From: DATFPQ01 sp035264765
Lineage (GTDB): Bacteria > Actinomycetota > Actinomycetes > Actinomycetales > Angustibacteraceae
DNA length: 24,596 nucleotides
Reading direction: 5' to 3'
Assembly (NCBI GenBank): GCA_035264765.1
Contig: DATFPQ010000013.1
Location: 1-24,596 of the forward strand
A program made the translations under genes and the position numbers. The notes beneath the pieces are model-generated. The model ran no database searches. It was not told where the DNA came from and saw nothing but the letters and a program-made list of their open reading frames with translations. This document shows, piece after piece, positions 1-7,794 of this stretch (positions are counted from its first letter, which is position 1; each line of letters starts with the position of its first letter).

Positions 1-144
1 GTCGTAGCTGAGGCTGGTGGGGCGTGTCGTGCCCTTCTTGGCGAGGACGAGCCACACCCCGGCGGGTTCGGCATGGTGCTCCCCGAGCCAGTCCCGCCAC
101 GCGGCGGCGTCCGGGACGATCAGCTCCGGTTGCTCGACGGCCAC
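1..144 (-). CDS. YdeI/OmdA-like family protein, N-terminal part only
   Basis: The 48 visible codons run off the left edge, so this is only the N-terminus. The readable protein has the pattern DAAAWRDWLGEHH followed by GVWLVLAKKG and SLSYD, which resembles the start of the YdeI/OmpD-associated (OmdA) family, where W-x-x-WL-x-x-HH and GVWL-x-x-KK are typical. Those proteins are small, cytoplasmic and poorly characterised; some are described as bacteriocin-protection proteins, a role I cannot test here. The GTG start is the only reasonable one, because the sequence upstream has no in-frame start. There is no Shine-Dalgarno sequence, but a CAGGCT hexamer lies 6 nt upstream, so leaderless translation is possible. 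It follows the nucleotidyltransferase gene on the same strand after about 50 bp. Confidence 0.7.
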   Translation of the reverse strand, partial: MAVEQPELIVPDAAAWRDWLGEHHAEPAGVWLVLAKKGTTRPTSLSYD

Positions 145-196
145 CGGGCCAGCCTGGCAGAGCGGCCGGTCCCCGGGCCAGCACCGTCGGGTCCGC

Positions 197-742
197 TCAG
201 AGGATGCCCAGCCGCTCCAGCAGCAGCAGGAACACCACGGCGAAGTCGTTGTGTGCCACGTCGCGGCGCACGCGCTCCCAGTCCACCTGCTCGCGGAGCG
301 CTCGCGCCGTGGGCAGCAGCCGGGCGAAGTCGCAGTAGTGCTCATCCAGGGCGGTCAGCTTGGTGACGAGCACGTCGGTGGCCGCAAGCACCGGCATCTC
401 GACCGACAGCACCGGCAGGACGTCGGCCCGTGCCACCAGCTCGGGGCCGATCGGAGCGCCGCCCGCGCGCCACAGCACGTCCACGAAGGCGTCGCCGGAC
501 ACCACCTTGATCAGCCAGTCCTCCGGCGGCTCCTGCACCTCGAGGCCACCGGCTTCGAGCCCCTCGACGGCGCGGCCGGCATCTTCCTCGGCCACCAGGA
601 AGTCCGCGTCGTGCTCAGGCTCAGGCGCGCCGCGCGCCCAGGCCGCGTACCCGCCGCACAGGGCGAACGGGACGCCCGCGCGCTTCAGGGCCACGGCGGT
701 GCGCTTCATCAGGTCCTGGATGCCGTCCGATTCCGTCGTCAC
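197..742 (-). CDS. Nucleotidyltransferase-fold protein (181 aa)
   Basis: A complete 181-residue protein with the hallmark of small nucleotidyltransferase-fold proteins (MNT/AbiEii-like): a GGYAAWARG segment at residues 30-38 followed by HDADFLV, where Asp45 and Asp47 form the D-x-D metal pair. The usual Thr/Arg before the acidic pair is replaced by Glu-His, so activity is uncertain. The rest (LVTKLTALDEHYCDFARLL) resembles the helical tail of proteins annotated as nucleotidyl transferase AbiEii/AbiGii-like or hypothetical. No antitoxin-like partner gene is adjacent, so a toxin-antitoxin role is not supported. The start is GTG; a TAGCAG hexamer lies 6 nt upstream. The gene is divergent from the hydrolase gene starting at 819, leaving about 76 bp for two promoters. 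Confidence 0.8.
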   Translation of the reverse strand: MTTESDGIQDLMKRTAVALKRAGVPFALCGGYAAWARGAPEPEHDADFLVAEEDAGRAVEGLEAGGLEVQEPPEDWLIKVVSGDAFVDVLWRAGGAPIGPELVARADVLPVLSVEMPVLAATDVLVTKLTALDEHYCDFARLLPTARALREQVDWERVRRDVAHNDFAVVFLLLLERLGIL

Positions 743-806
743 CGCCCGCTGCTACCCCGACAAGCGTGTCACTACGCGGCCACAGTTAGGGCGCGCTCGG
801 ACCGGG

Positions 807-812
807 CACAGT
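807..812 (+). promoter_or_regulatory. Candidate -10 hexamer for a leaderless transcript
   Basis: CACAGT ends 6 nt before the GTG start at 819, which would put transcription initiation at the start codon. The gene has no Shine-Dalgarno sequence. The call rests on position and on the same layout recurring at other genes here. Confidence 0.35.
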
Positions 813-818
813 GGACCC

Positions 819-1637
819 GTGCGGATCGCCACCTTCAACATCCTGAACGGCCGGTCGCTGGAGGACGGGCAGGTCGACGTCGACCGCCTTGCCGACTCGG
901 TCCGAGCCCTGGACGCCGACGTCGTCGGGCTGCAGGAGGTAGACCGGGACCAGCCCCGCTCGCTGGGTGCCGACCTCACCACGGTCGCGGCCGAGGCGAT
1001 GGGTGCCGTCGAGCACCAGTTCGTGGCCGCCCTGGCGGGCACCCCCGGCGGCACCTGGATGGCGGCCACCGGCGAGGAGCAGCCCGGCTCGGCCGGGTAC
1101 GGCATCGCGCTGCTGTCGCGCCACCCGGTGCGCGCCTGGCGGGTGGTCCGGCTGCCCGCGCTGCCCGTCCGGGTGCCGATGCTCTTTCCCGGCCGACGCC
1201 GGCCGATTCTCGTCGACGACGAGCCGCGGGTCGCCGTGGCCGCCGTCGTCGACGGGCCGTTCGGCACCCTCACCGTGGCCAACACGCACCTGTCCTTCTT
1301 GCCGGGCTGGAACGCGCTGCAGCTGCGGCGGCTGGTGCGCTCGCTGGACGGAACGCCGGAGCCACTGGTCGTCATGGGCGACCTCAACATGGAGCCGCCC
1401 CGGCCCGCGCGGGTCAGCGGGCTGCGTCCGCTCGCGGCCGGGCTGACCTTCCCGCAGGACCATCCCTGCCGGCAGCTGGACCACGTCCTGGTGCGCGGCG
1501 ACCTCACGGCCATCGGACCGGCGCAGGCGCTGCGGCTGCCGCTGTCGGACCACCGCGCGCTGCTCATCGACTGCGTCCCCTCGGACGGCGCCCGGGGTGC
1601 ACCGGGACCCTGGCGAGGGGAGCAGGAGGCCTCCTGA
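819..1637 (+). CDS. Endonuclease/exonuclease/phosphatase family hydrolase
   Basis: This 272-residue protein carries the full metal-dependent EEP fold signature in order: TFNILNG at 5-11 (Asn7), LQEVD at 38-42 (metal ligand Glu40), a GYGIALLSR strand at 93-101, NTHLS at 155-159 (His157), MGDLN at 186-190 (Asp188, Asn190), LDHVLV at 220-225 and SDH at 243-245 (catalytic Asp/His pair). Such enzymes cleave phosphodiester or phosphomonoester bonds in nucleic acids, lipids or small molecules; substrate cannot be read from sequence. There is no signal peptide or membrane segment, so it is probably cytoplasmic. The GTG start was chosen because the conserved first strand (RIATFNIL) begins immediately. 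A short low-complexity tail follows the fold. Confidence 0.85.
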   Translation: MRIATFNILNGRSLEDGQVDVDRLADSVRALDADVVGLQEVDRDQPRSLGADLTTVAAEAMGAVEHQFVAALAGTPGGTWMAATGEEQPGSAGYGIALLSRHPVRAWRVVRLPALPVRVPMLFPGRRRPILVDDEPRVAVAAVVDGPFGTLTVANTHLSFLPGWNALQLRRLVRSLDGTPEPLVVMGDLNMEPPRPARVSGLRPLAAGLTFPQDHPCRQLDHVLVRGDLTAIGPAQALRLPLSDHRALLIDCVPSDGARGAPGPWRGEQEAS

Positions 1638-1715
1638 CCGGCCCCCCGGAAGCCGTTGCGGCCCAGGGCTACGAGGGCGCAGACTTCCGCGAACCACGGA
1701 GACCCGGAGGCGAAG

Positions 1716-2567
1716 ATGGAGCACGAGACGGCGGTCGACGCGAATCAGCTGGAGGAGGGCGACGACGTCCGAGCCGAGGTCGAGACGCTGTACCGCGACG
1801 GCATCGTCGCACGGCCGGGCGCCTTCTCGGTGGCGTGGGTCGACGACCTGGCCGAGGACGTGGAGGCCGCCTTCCGCGAGGCGCGGTCGCGGCCGGGCGG
1901 GGCGGCCGGGCGGGGCCCGCAGCGCTGGTACGTCGAGGTCCACCCCGAGCAGCTGCGCGGCTTCGTGGACCTCGTCACGCACCCGTGGGTCACCGCCTTG
2001 TCGCGCGCCGTCCTGGGGCCGGACTACCAGGTGGTCGAGGTCGGCTTCGACGTCCCGCTGCCCGGCGCGGTGAACCAGCCCTGGCACCGGGACTTCGCGA
2101 TCCCCGCCTCCGCGCGCGACGACCGCCGGCTCACGTCACTCGCCTTCAACCTCACGCTGGTCGACACCACCGAGGACATGGGGCCCTTCGAGATCGCGCC
2201 GGGCACCCAGTGGGACGACGACCCCTCCTTCGAGCACGGGATGTTCCCGGCGCGCTCCTGGTACCCCCGCTACCAGGGGCTGGCGCAGCGCAAGCTGCCG
2301 CGGCGCGGTGACGTGTCGGCGCGCTCGGCCCTGACCATCCACCGCGGTACGGCGAACCGGTCGCAGCGGGCCCGGCCGGTCCTGATCGTGGGTGTCGTCT
2401 CGGCCGACGAGGGGAGCGTGATCGAGCACGCGATGGCAGTGACGCGGGACTACTGGGACACCCTGCCGGCGAACGTGCGCGACCACCTGGACTGCCCGGT
2501 CGTCGACCGGCTGGTCCCCATCACGCAGCGGCACTCGATCGAGGGCCTGGTGATGGGCTCCGAATGA
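1716..2567 (+). CDS. Phytanoyl-CoA dioxygenase (PhyH) family protein
   Basis: This 283-residue protein looks like an Fe(II)/2-oxoglutarate-dependent oxygenase of the PhyH family. The H-x-D iron motif is in WHRDF (His124, Asp126), the distal His is in TIHRGTANRS (His209), and an Arg about ten residues later (218-220) fits the 2-oxoglutarate salt bridge. The segment FNLTLVDTTEDMGPFEIAPGTQ matches the family core between them. Substrate unknown; characterised PhyH proteins hydroxylate acyl-CoAs or secondary metabolites. The ATG at 1716 was chosen over upstream in-frame codons because GGAGG at 1706-1710 sits 5 nt before it. It follows the EEP gene by 78 bp and converges on gntK with only 11 bp between stop codons. 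Confidence 0.87.
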   Translation: MEHETAVDANQLEEGDDVRAEVETLYRDGIVARPGAFSVAWVDDLAEDVEAAFREARSRPGGAAGRGPQRWYVEVHPEQLRGFVDLVTHPWVTALSRAVLGPDYQVVEVGFDVPLPGAVNQPWHRDFAIPASARDDRRLTSLAFNLTLVDTTEDMGPFEIAPGTQWDDDPSFEHGMFPARSWYPRYQGLAQRKLPRRGDVSARSALTIHRGTANRSQRARPVLIVGVVSADEGSVIEHAMAVTRDYWDTLPANVRDHLDCPVVDRLVPITQRHSIEGLVMGSE

Positions 2568-2578
2568 GCGCGGGCTCG

Positions 2579-4147
2579 CTACGCCGGGGGGTCCACGGGT
2601 AGGCCGGGTGCGAGCCGGCGCAGCGACGTGAAGGTCGGGACTAGCGCGTGGTACAGCTCGCCGAACACCGGTTGCAGCGCCGAGTAGGTCGCCGCGGCCG
2701 CCGCGTTCGGACGGACCGTGCTGTGCACCTTCACGAGGTCGGCCGCGACGTCGATGCTCCGCACCAGGCCGAGTGCCTGCATGCCCAGCAGGGCGGCGCC
2801 GAAGCTGGAACCCTCGTGCCCCTCGGGGAACGAGATGGGCATCCCGAGCGTGTCGGCCAGCATCTGCTTCCACAACGGGCTGCGTGCGAAGCCTCCGGTG
2901 GCCCGCAGCTCGTGGATGTCCAGCCCGGCGGCCCGCATCGACTGCAGGACCAGGCCGAGCTGCAGGCACACACCCTCGAGCGCGGCCCGCACCAGGTGCG
3001 CCCGCCGGTGCGCGCGGGACAGGCCGACATACGCCCCCTGCGGGAGGGCGCTCCACTGCGGGGCCCGCTCGCTGAGCAGGTACGGCAGCATCAGCAGGCC
3101 GCCCGCGCCGGCCGGCACGGAGGCGGCCAGCTCGAGCAGCTCCTCCTGGGGCTGCGGGCCCAGGTCGGGCGCGAGCGCGTCGCCGGCCCACTCCAGCACC
3201 ACGCCGCCGTTGTTGATGGCGCCCCCGACCACCCAGCGGTTCTCGGTCAGCGCGTAGCAGAACACGCGGCCGAGCGGGTCCACGGCCGGCTGGTCCACCA
3301 TGACCCGCAGCGCCCCACTGGTCCCGATGGAGCAGGCAGCGACGCCCGGCTCGACCGCCCCGAGGCCCAGGTTGGCCAGCGGCCCGTCGCTGGCGCCGAC
3401 CACGACGGGCGTGGCGACCGGCAGGCCGGTGCGCGCCGCCGCCTCCTCGGTGAGCTCCGGAAGCACCGCGGTGGTGGGCACCAGCTCGGCGAGCTGCTCG
3501 GGCTCGATGCCGGCGTGCTGGAGCGCCTCGTCGTCCCACGCCAGCCGGGCCAGGTTCAACAGGCCGGTGGCCGAGGCGACCGAGTGGTCGACCACCAGGG
3601 CACCGCACAGGCGCAGCATCACGTACTCCTTGATGCCGACCCAGTGGCCCACGTGCTCGAACAGCTTGGGCTCCTGCTCCCGGAACCAGAGCAGCTTGGG
3701 AAGCGGCGACATCGGGTGCAGCGGCGTCCCCGTGCGCTGGTGCAGGGCCAGCCCGCCGGGCGCCGACCGCAGCCGCTGGGCCTGCTCGGTGGCGCGCGTG
3801 TCGGCCCAGGTGACCAGCGGGGTCACCGGCCGGTCGTCACCGGGGGACAGCCCGAGCAGGCTGTGCATGGCGGCGCTGAAGGACAGTCCCGAGACCTTCG
3901 CCCCGTTCAGGCCGGCGACCACCTCGCGCACCGACTCCAGCACCGCGTCGACGATCTGGTCGGGGTCCTGGACGGCGTGCCCGGGGTGGGGCTCCAGCAG
4001 CGGGTACCCGGCCCCGCCGGTCGACACGACGCGACCGTCGGTGGTGAAGGCCACCGCCTTGGTGCTGGTGGTACCGACATCCACGCCGATCAGGACGGCG
4101 TCGGCACCGGCAGCCTGCGTGGGAAGCTCGCCGGGGGACGCGGCCAC
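2579..4147 (-). CDS. gntK: FGGY-family gluconokinase
   Basis: A sugar kinase of about 522 residues with both FGGY domains: the phosphate-binding strand GVDVGTTSTK at 21-30, VTWADTRA near 113-120, the catalytic Asp in GASDGP near 255, GTSGALR near 276-282 and the C-terminal ATGGFARSPLWKQMLADTLG signature near 417-436. FGGY kinases phosphorylate pentoses, glycerol or sugar acids with ATP. Gluconate is inferred mainly because the gene directly follows a GntP permease; xylulose or another sugar acid is the main alternative. The GTG start abuts the TAG stop of gntP with no base between (TAGGTG), so translational coupling is likely. The product would be 6-phosphogluconate, entering the pentose phosphate pathway. 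Confidence 0.9.
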   Translation of the reverse strand: MAASPGELPTQAAGADAVLIGVDVGTTSTKAVAFTTDGRVVSTGGAGYPLLEPHPGHAVQDPDQIVDAVLESVREVVAGLNGAKVSGLSFSAAMHSLLGLSPGDDRPVTPLVTWADTRATEQAQRLRSAPGGLALHQRTGTPLHPMSPLPKLLWFREQEPKLFEHVGHWVGIKEYVMLRLCGALVVDHSVASATGLLNLARLAWDDEALQHAGIEPEQLAELVPTTAVLPELTEEAAARTGLPVATPVVVGASDGPLANLGLGAVEPGVAACSIGTSGALRVMVDQPAVDPLGRVFCYALTENRWVVGGAINNGGVVLEWAGDALAPDLGPQPQEELLELAASVPAGAGGLLMLPYLLSERAPQWSALPQGAYVGLSRAHRRAHLVRAALEGVCLQLGLVLQSMRAAGLDIHELRATGGFARSPLWKQMLADTLGMPISFPEGHEGSSFGAALLGMQALGLVRSIDVAADLVKVHSTVRPNAAAAATYSALQPVFGELYHALVPTFTSLRRLAPGLPVDPPA

Positions 4148-5731
4148 CTAGACCACCACGTTGAGCAGCAGCACAAAGACGAGACCGCAGACCGCGATGA
4201 TGGTCTCCATGACCGACCAGGTCTTCAGGGTCTGCCCGACGGTCATCCCGAAGTACTCCTTCACCAGCCAGAAGCCGGCGTCGTTCACGTGTGAGAAGAA
4301 GAGCGACCCGGACCCGATGGCCAGGGCCAGCAAGGCGACGCCCGGCTTGTCCAGGGTCGACGCCAGCGGGGCGACGATGCCCGCCGCCGTGATCGTCGCC
4401 ACCGTGGCCGAACCGGTCGCCAGCCGGATGCCCACGGCAACCAGCCAGCCCAGCACCAACGGCGACAGGCTGGCGCCCTGGGCGGCCTTGCCGACCATCT
4501 CGCCGACGCCGGCGTCGATCAGGGTCTGCTTGAAGCCGCCGCCGGCGGCGACGATGAGCAGGATGCCGGCGATACCGGGCAGCGCGCCGCCGAGGGACGC
4601 CGAGATCTCGCCGCGGTCCATGCCGACCCGGGCGCCCAGGGTGAACATGGCGACCAGCACGCCCGCGAGCAGCGCGATGACCGGCGTGCCGGCGACGATG
4701 AGCACCTTGGCGAGGGTGCTGTCCGGGTCGAGCGCGACCTCGGCGACGGCGCGCAGCAGCATCAGGACGATCGGCAGCAGCATCGTGAGGACGGTGGGCA
4801 CGACGTCCGGACGACGCCGGGCGGGTGCCGCAGTGCCCGCGGTGGCCCCGCCGGTCGTGGCCCCACTGGAGGTCGCCCCACTGGAGGTCGCCCCACTGGA
4901 GGTCGCCCTGGTGGTGGTGCCGCCGGTCGAGCCGCCGCCGGCGTGGGAGCCGCCCTGGCCGGACCGGGCGGCGGGCGTCCCGGGCTCGACCAGGTCGTCA
5001 CCGGGGGCGAGGTCGGCGCGCGCGGGCGCACCCGCGCCTGCCAGCTCGTGCTCGGGCAGCACCGAACGGGGCGCGTCGATCACGACGTACCGGCTGATGA
5101 TGCTGCCGAACACCGGTCCGGCCAGGATCACGGTGGGGATCGCGATGATCAGCCCGAGCGCCAGGGTCGTCCCCAGGTCCGCCTTGAGGGCGTCGATCGC
5201 GACCAGCGGTCCGGGGTGCGGCGGCACCAGTCCGTGCAGGACCGAGAGTCCCGCCAGTGCTGGGATGCCGATCACCAGCAGGTTGATCCGGCTGCGGATG
5301 CTGACCAGCACCACGATGGGGACGAGCAGGACGACACCCACCTCGAAGAACAGCGGCAGCCCGATGAGCGCCGCGACCCCGCCCATGGCCCACGGCAGCC
5401 GGTGGGCCGACACGTGGTCGACCACGGCCTCGACGATGCGGTCGGCGCCTCCGGAGTCGGCAAGCAGTCCGCCGATCATCGCGCCGAGGGCGATGAGCAG
5501 GCCGACGCTGCCAACCGTCGACCCGACGCCCTTCGTGAAGCTGTCGATGGTGTTGGTGACACCGAATCCGGCGACCACGCCGAGCACACCGGTGCCGAGG
5601 ATCAGGGCGAGGAACGGGTGCATCTTGAAGCCGCTGATCAGCACCACGACCGCGGCGATGCCGAGCAGGGCGGCGGCGACCAGCTGGGCGTTGCCGGATG
5701 CGGGGACGATGGCGTCCGCGAGAACGTTCAT
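4148..5731 (-). CDS. gntP: GntP-family gluconate:H+ symporter
   Basis: A 527-residue polytopic membrane protein with GntP-family segments: LALILGTGVLGVVAGFG near 41-57, IGLPLFFEVGVVLLVPIV near 123-140, HGLVPPHPGPLVA near 166-178, VAAGGGFKQTLIDAGVG and FFSHVNDAGFWLVKEYFG in the C-terminal half. Family members import gluconate or related hydroxy acids with protons. Usual length is about 440-460 residues; the excess is an insertion at about 222-308 rich in Gly, Ala, Ser and Thr, including three ATSSG copies. ATG at 5731 is chosen because AAGGAG lies 7 nt upstream and the hydrophobic N-terminus begins there; an upstream GTG would add 20 charged residues. It forms an operon with gntK and is divergent from the TPP enzyme. 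Confidence 0.92.
   Translation of the reverse strand: MNVLADAIVPASGNAQLVAAALLGIAAVVVLISGFKMHPFLALILGTGVLGVVAGFGVTNTIDSFTKGVGSTVGSVGLLIALGAMIGGLLADSGGADRIVEAVVDHVSAHRLPWAMGGVAALIGLPLFFEVGVVLLVPIVVLVSIRSRINLLVIGIPALAGLSVLHGLVPPHPGPLVAIDALKADLGTTLALGLIIAIPTVILAGPVFGSIISRYVVIDAPRSVLPEHELAGAGAPARADLAPGDDLVEPGTPAARSGQGGSHAGGGSTGGTTTRATSSGATSSGATSSGATTGGATAGTAAPARRRPDVVPTVLTMLLPIVLMLLRAVAEVALDPDSTLAKVLIVAGTPVIALLAGVLVAMFTLGARVGMDRGEISASLGGALPGIAGILLIVAAGGGFKQTLIDAGVGEMVGKAAQGASLSPLVLGWLVAVGIRLATGSATVATITAAGIVAPLASTLDKPGVALLALAIGSGSLFFSHVNDAGFWLVKEYFGMTVGQTLKTWSVMETIIAVCGLVFVLLLNVVV
4861..4905. repeat. Perfect 3 x 15-bp tandem repeat inside gntP
   Basis: Three identical copies of CCCCACTGGAGGTCG occupy 4861-4875, 4876-4890 and 4891-4905. 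On the coding strand each adds one ATSSG unit to the loop insertion of the permease. The 15-bp period keeps the frame, so copy number could change without destroying the protein. Confidence 0.95.
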
Positions 5732-5781
5732 CTCGAGCTCCTTCCGTGCGGGTTCGGACCTCTGGATGCCGTGCGGGACCT

Positions 5782-5791
5782 TTGTGGACAA
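5782..5791. promoter_or_regulatory. Candidate operator between gntP and TPP enzyme genes
   Basis: TTGTGGACAA is a TTGT-N2-ACAA dyad, flanked on each side by the direct repeat GGGACC (5775-5780 and 5794-5799), in an otherwise GC-rich divergent gap of 133 bp. The layout resembles binding sites of GntR-type repressors, but no regulator gene is adjacent and the assignment is inference. Confidence 0.3.
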
Positions 5792-5864
5792 TAGGGACCC
5801 CGGTGTGGGCGCGCCACCGTGGGGTGCGTGCGTAAGCGCTCCAGGTCAGGGGTACTGGGCGACC

Positions 5865-7652
5865 ATGAGCAGCGAGCGGCTGGTGGCCGACGTCCTGGTG
5901 GAACGACTGCGCGCGTGGGGTGTGCCCCGAGTGTTCGGGTACTCCGGTGACGGCATCAACGCGTTCATGGGAGCGCTGCGGCGGGCCGGCGGCGACCCTC
6001 AGTTCGTGCAGGCCCGGCACGAGGAGAACGCGGCGTTCATGGCAGTGGGACACGCCAAGTACACCGGCGGAGTCGGGGTCGTGACCTCGACCCAGGGACC
6101 CGGCGCGGTGCATCTGCTCAATGGCCTCTACGACGCCAAGCTGGACGGCGTGCCGGTCGTCGCGCTGATGGGCCAGCAGGAGACGACGGTGCTGGGGTCG
6201 CAGTACCAGCAGGAGATCGACCTGCACAGCCTGGTCAAGGATGTCGCGGCGCAGTTCTCGCAGACGGCGACGTCGGCCGAGCAGGTGCCGATGCTGCTCG
6301 ACCGGGCCTTCCGGACGGCGCTCGCGACGCGCTCGCCGTCCGTGCTGGTGCTGCCACACGACGTCCAACAGCTGCCGGCGCCGGACGAGGGGGCGCACGA
6401 GCACGCCGTGGTCGTCACCGCACCGACCTGGCGAGCTCCGCGCGTGGTCCCGCACGGCGAGGACCTGCAGGCGGCCGCCGAAGTGCTCAACGCGGGACGA
6501 CGGGTCACGCTGCTCGTGGGCCAGGGCGCTCGCGCGGCGTGGGATGAGGTCGTCGCGGTGGCCGAACGGCTCGGCGCCGGGATCACCAGCAGCCTGCTCG
6601 GCAAGCCCTTCGTCGACGAGGCGTTGCCGTTCTCGGCCGGTGTGATGGGACACCTGGGCACCACGGCCAGTGCCTTCGTGCTCGCCGAGTGCGACACGCT
6701 GCTCCTGGTCGGCACGAACGACCCCTGGACCGAGTTCTACCCGGCCCCGGGGCAGGCGCGGGCCGTGCAGGTCGACCTGGACGGGCGGCACCTGGGCAAC
6801 CGGTACCCCGTCGAGGTGGGCCTCACCGGAGACGCGGCGGAGACGCTCGGGGCGCTGCTGCCGCTGCTGGAGAAGCGTCCCGACGACGCGTGGCGCCGGG
6901 ACGTGCAGGCGCACGTGGGCCAGTGGCACGACATCGCGGCTGCGCGCGCGGCGACGCCGGCCCGGCCACTGAACCCCGAGCTGGTGCTCCGCGAGCTCAA
7001 CGGCCGGCTCCCCTCGGATGCGCAGGTCAGCGTGGACGTCGGGTCGGTCGTCTACTGGTACGCCCGGCAGCTGCGGCTGCCCCGGGGGGTGCCCGCGCAC
7101 CTGTCGAGCACGCTCGCCTCGATGGGGTCCGCCCTTCCATACGGGCTGGCGGCGAAGCTCGCGCACCCGGAGCGGCCCCTGGTGGCGCTCGCCGGCGACG
7201 GCGCTATGCAGATGAACGGGCTGAACGAGCTGGTCACCGTGGCGCACCGGTGGCGGTCGTGGGCCGACCCCCGGTTCGTCGTCCTGGTTCTGCACAACGG
7301 CGACCTGGCCGAGGTGACCTGGGAGCAGCGCGAGACGGAGGGCGACCCCAGGTTCGACGACAGCCAGCGGCTCCCGGACTTCCCCTACGCCGGCTACGCC
7401 GAGCTGCTCGGGCTGCGCGGCATCCGGGTCGACGACCCGGCGAGCGTGCCGGCCGCCTGGGACGACGCGCTGTCGGCGGACCGGCCCACCGTGGTCGAGG
7501 CCGTCGTGGACCCCGACGTCCCACTGCTGCCGCCGTTCCCCGCCGGCCGCGCCAAGCTCGACACCATGCGTGCCGGCCTGGCGCAGGAGGAGGGCGCGGG
7601 CGACCACGCCAGGGCGCTGGTCGACGAGTACGCCAAGCACGAAGGGGGGTGA
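5865..7652 (+). CDS. Thiamine-pyrophosphate enzyme, pyruvate oxidase/dehydrogenase (PoxB)-like
   Basis: This 595-residue protein has the three-domain layout of the acetolactate synthase/pyruvate oxidase superfamily. The N-terminal Pyr domain has GYSGDGINAFMGALR near 25-39 and RHEENAAFMA at 51-60, with Glu53 the likely cofactor-activating residue. A central nucleotide-fold domain follows, then a C-terminal TPP domain with GDG at 444-446. The second half of the TPP motif reads HNGDLAEVTWEQR from residue 477, so the usual Asn-Asn is Asn-Gly. The DLxxVTWE signature is typical of PoxB-like pyruvate dehydrogenase (quinone) relatives that decarboxylate pyruvate to acetate. No C-terminal membrane helix is obvious. 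Acetolactate synthase or another 2-oxoacid decarboxylase remain possible. It is divergent from the gluconate genes, perhaps sharing regulation. Confidence 0.85.
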   Translation: MSSERLVADVLVERLRAWGVPRVFGYSGDGINAFMGALRRAGGDPQFVQARHEENAAFMAVGHAKYTGGVGVVTSTQGPGAVHLLNGLYDAKLDGVPVVALMGQQETTVLGSQYQQEIDLHSLVKDVAAQFSQTATSAEQVPMLLDRAFRTALATRSPSVLVLPHDVQQLPAPDEGAHEHAVVVTAPTWRAPRVVPHGEDLQAAAEVLNAGRRVTLLVGQGARAAWDEVVAVAERLGAGITSSLLGKPFVDEALPFSAGVMGHLGTTASAFVLAECDTLLLVGTNDPWTEFYPAPGQARAVQVDLDGRHLGNRYPVEVGLTGDAAETLGALLPLLEKRPDDAWRRDVQAHVGQWHDIAAARAATPARPLNPELVLRELNGRLPSDAQVSVDVGSVVYWYARQLRLPRGVPAHLSSTLASMGSALPYGLAAKLAHPERPLVALAGDGAMQMNGLNELVTVAHRWRSWADPRFVVLVLHNGDLAEVTWEQRETEGDPRFDDSQRLPDFPYAGYAELLGLRGIRVDDPASVPAAWDDALSADRPTVVEAVVDPDVPLLPPFPAGRAKLDTMRAGLAQEEGAGDHARALVDEYAKHEGG

Positions 7653-7685
7653 ACCGGACAGCTCGGGCGGTCCCGGCCGAGCCTT

Positions 7686-7706
7686 AGCCGAGGTAGTGCC
7701 TCGGCT
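7686..7706. terminator. Stem-loop after the TPP enzyme gene
   Basis: AGCCGAGG (7686-7693) and CCTCGGCT (7699-7706) form a perfect 8-bp stem with loop TAGTG, starting 33 nt after the stop codon. No T-tract follows, as is common for actinobacterial terminators. It could instead act in the leader of the following gene. Confidence 0.5.
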
Positions 7707-7794
7707 TAGCGTTCCCTTGGTGGAGGGCGGCGCACTGTGGTCTCACTGACAACGGCAGGCGCTGATGACGGCGCCAAGTACAGGGGAGACCGAA

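Noticed and set aside
197..742. Toxin-antitoxin system of the AbiEii/MNT type
   Set aside because: The nucleotidyltransferase has no adjacent antitoxin or HEPN partner and its motif is imperfect.
17..2311. A very long open frame on the plus strand over the left part of the window
   Set aside because: Its translation is Arg/Ala/Pro/Gly-rich without any family motif and it overlaps three recognisable genes in other frames; it is a GC-driven shadow.
2566..2577. Small hairpin GAGC-GCGG-GCTC between PhyH and gntK stop codons
   Set aside because: Only 4 bp of stem in GC-rich DNA; too weak to call a terminator.
4998..7640. Long minus-strand open frame opposite the TPP enzyme gene
   Set aside because: It is antisense to a clear TPP enzyme gene and has no motifs; amino acid composition is that of a frame shadow.
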